Assembly: GCF_037911585.1 (NCBI RefSeq)
Contig: NZ_JBAJNS010000001.1
Coordinates: 1,983,001 to 2,047,000, forward strand
Reading direction: 5' to 3'
DNA from: Streptomyces sp. GSL17-111
GTDB taxonomy: Bacteria; Actinomycetota; Actinomycetes; Streptomycetales; Streptomycetaceae
Length of the DNA stretch: 64,000 bases
Of this stretch, positions 63,252 to 64,000 are shown piece after piece. The notes beneath the pieces are model-generated. The model searched no databases and was not told the origin of the DNA. It was given only the letters and a program-made list of their open reading frames with translations. Made by a program: the position numbers and the translations under genes. Each line of letters starts with the position of its first letter. Within the stretch, counting starts at the first letter, position 1.

Positions 63252-64000
63252 GTGAACGTTTCAGATACCCCTGCCGACCCTTACCTCGCCGCCGACGCGG
63301 CCGCGGCCCGGCTGCGCGAGCTGACCGGCGCCGAGACCCACGACGTCGCCCTGGTCATGGGCTCCGGCTGGGTGCCCGCCGCCGAGGCGCTGGGCACGCC
63401 GGAGGCGGGGTACTCGGAGTTCCCCGTCACGGAGCTGCCCGGGTTCCCCGCGCCCGCCGTCGCCGGCCACGCCGGCACGGTCCGCTCCTACGAGCTCGGT
63501 GACAAGCGCGCCCTCGTCTTCCTGGGACGCACCCACTACTACGAGGGCAAGGGCGTCGCCGCCGTCGCGCACGGCGTGCGGACCGCCGTCGCCGCCGGCT
63601 GCAAGACCGTCGTCCTGACCAACGGCTGCGGCGGCCTGCGCCCGGGCATGCGCCCCGGCCAGCCCGTCCTGATCAGCGACCACATCAACATGACGGCCGC
63701 CTCCCCGATCGTCGGCGCCAACTTCGTCGACCTGACCGACCTGTACTCGCCGCGCCTGCGCGCCCTGTGCAAGGAGGTCGACCCCTCGCTGGAGGAGGGC
63801 GTCTACGTGCAGCTCCCCGGGCCGCACTACGAGACGCCCGCCGAGATCGGCATGGTCCGCGCCGTCGGCGGGGACCTCGTGGGCATGTCGACGACGCTGG
63901 AGGCCATCGCCGCACGCGAGGCGGGCGCGGAGGTGCTGGGCATCTCGCTCGTCACCAACCTCGCCGCCGGCATGACCGGTGAGCCCCTCAACCACGAGGA
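63252..64000 (+). CDS. Purine-nucleoside phosphorylase (3' truncated)
   Basis: The first 249 codons are present; the frame runs off the window. The sequence [64 protein letters not shown] and [18 protein letters not shown], followed by VTNLAAGM, identifies a trimeric low-molecular-mass phosphorylase for inosine and guanosine (PNP type II, mammalian-like). It should release base and ribose-1-phosphate. In S. coelicolor SCO4917 holds this place, from memory. Confidence 0.95.
   Translation, partial: MNVSDTPADPYLAADAAAARLRELTGAETHDVALVMGSGWVPAAEALGTPEAGYSEFPVTELPGFPAPAVAGHAGTVRSYELGDKRALVFLGRTHYYEGKGVAAVAHGVRTAVAAGCKTVVLTNGCGGLRPGMRPGQPVLISDHINMTAASPIVGANFVDLTDLYSPRLRALCKEVDPSLEEGVYVQLPGPHYETPAEIGMVRAVGGDLVGMSTTLEAIAAREAGAEVLGISLVTNLAAGMTGEPLNHE

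Overview
The window reads as the chromosome of a Streptomyces-type actinomycete. GC is very high, GTG starts are frequent, and the left and right ends carry a gene order that I recall from S. coelicolor around SCO4917-SCO4934 (from memory, not checked): L,D-transpeptidase, hutH, a GAF-GGDEF protein, enoyl-CoA hydratase, adenylate cyclase, birA, pccB with a small epsilon subunit, maf, accA2, then deoR, an lpdA-like reductase and purine-nucleoside phosphorylase.

Left part (1-15.6 kb). The 3' end of hypE and a PfpI/DJ-1 protein sit at the edge. The conserved block follows: a cell-wall L,D-transpeptidase lipoprotein, a tiny LAETG sortase substrate, histidine ammonia-lyase, two second-messenger enzymes (GGDEF and class III adenylate cyclase), biotin ligase, and the acyl-CoA carboxylase genes (beta, epsilon, biotinylated alpha).

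Middle part (15.6-60.0 kb). About 44 kb of accessory genes separate accA2 from deoR. (a) 15.7-28.8 kb is a polymorphic-toxin locus: a 3,063-residue secreted RHS/YD-repeat protein with a C-terminal Endonuclea_NS_2-type nuclease, coupled by start/stop overlap to an SMI1/KNR4 (SUKH) immunity gene, then two more SUKH genes and a decayed fourth copy; an FG-GAP propeller protein is divergent. (b) 28.9-35 kb holds a TetR-controlled pair, a tripeptidyl-peptidase-like hydrolase, a LuxR-type regulator beside a subtilase, and a YefM/YoeB toxin-antitoxin pair. (c) 35-38.3 kb is an apparent fadH-padR-fhuF-like operon. (d) 38.5-45.7 kb is oxidative: an FAD monooxygenase, a P450, a CGNR regulator, and a VOC-PPOX-ferredoxin-ferredoxin reductase operon. 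(e) 45.8-50.6 kb is a large LAL regulator beside a second subtilase with two PKD domains. (f) 50.7-59.9 kb has a complete branched-chain amino-acid-type ABC transporter, a PucR regulator, a short LuxR/ATPase regulator and a cutinase closely resembling Thermobifida polyester (PET) hydrolases.

Right part (60.0-64 kb). The conserved order resumes with a DeoR regulator, an lpdA-type flavoprotein lacking one redox cysteine, a gamma-glutamylcyclotransferase-like protein and the 5' part of purine-nucleoside phosphorylase. No integrase, transposase, tRNA, rRNA or CRISPR array was seen.
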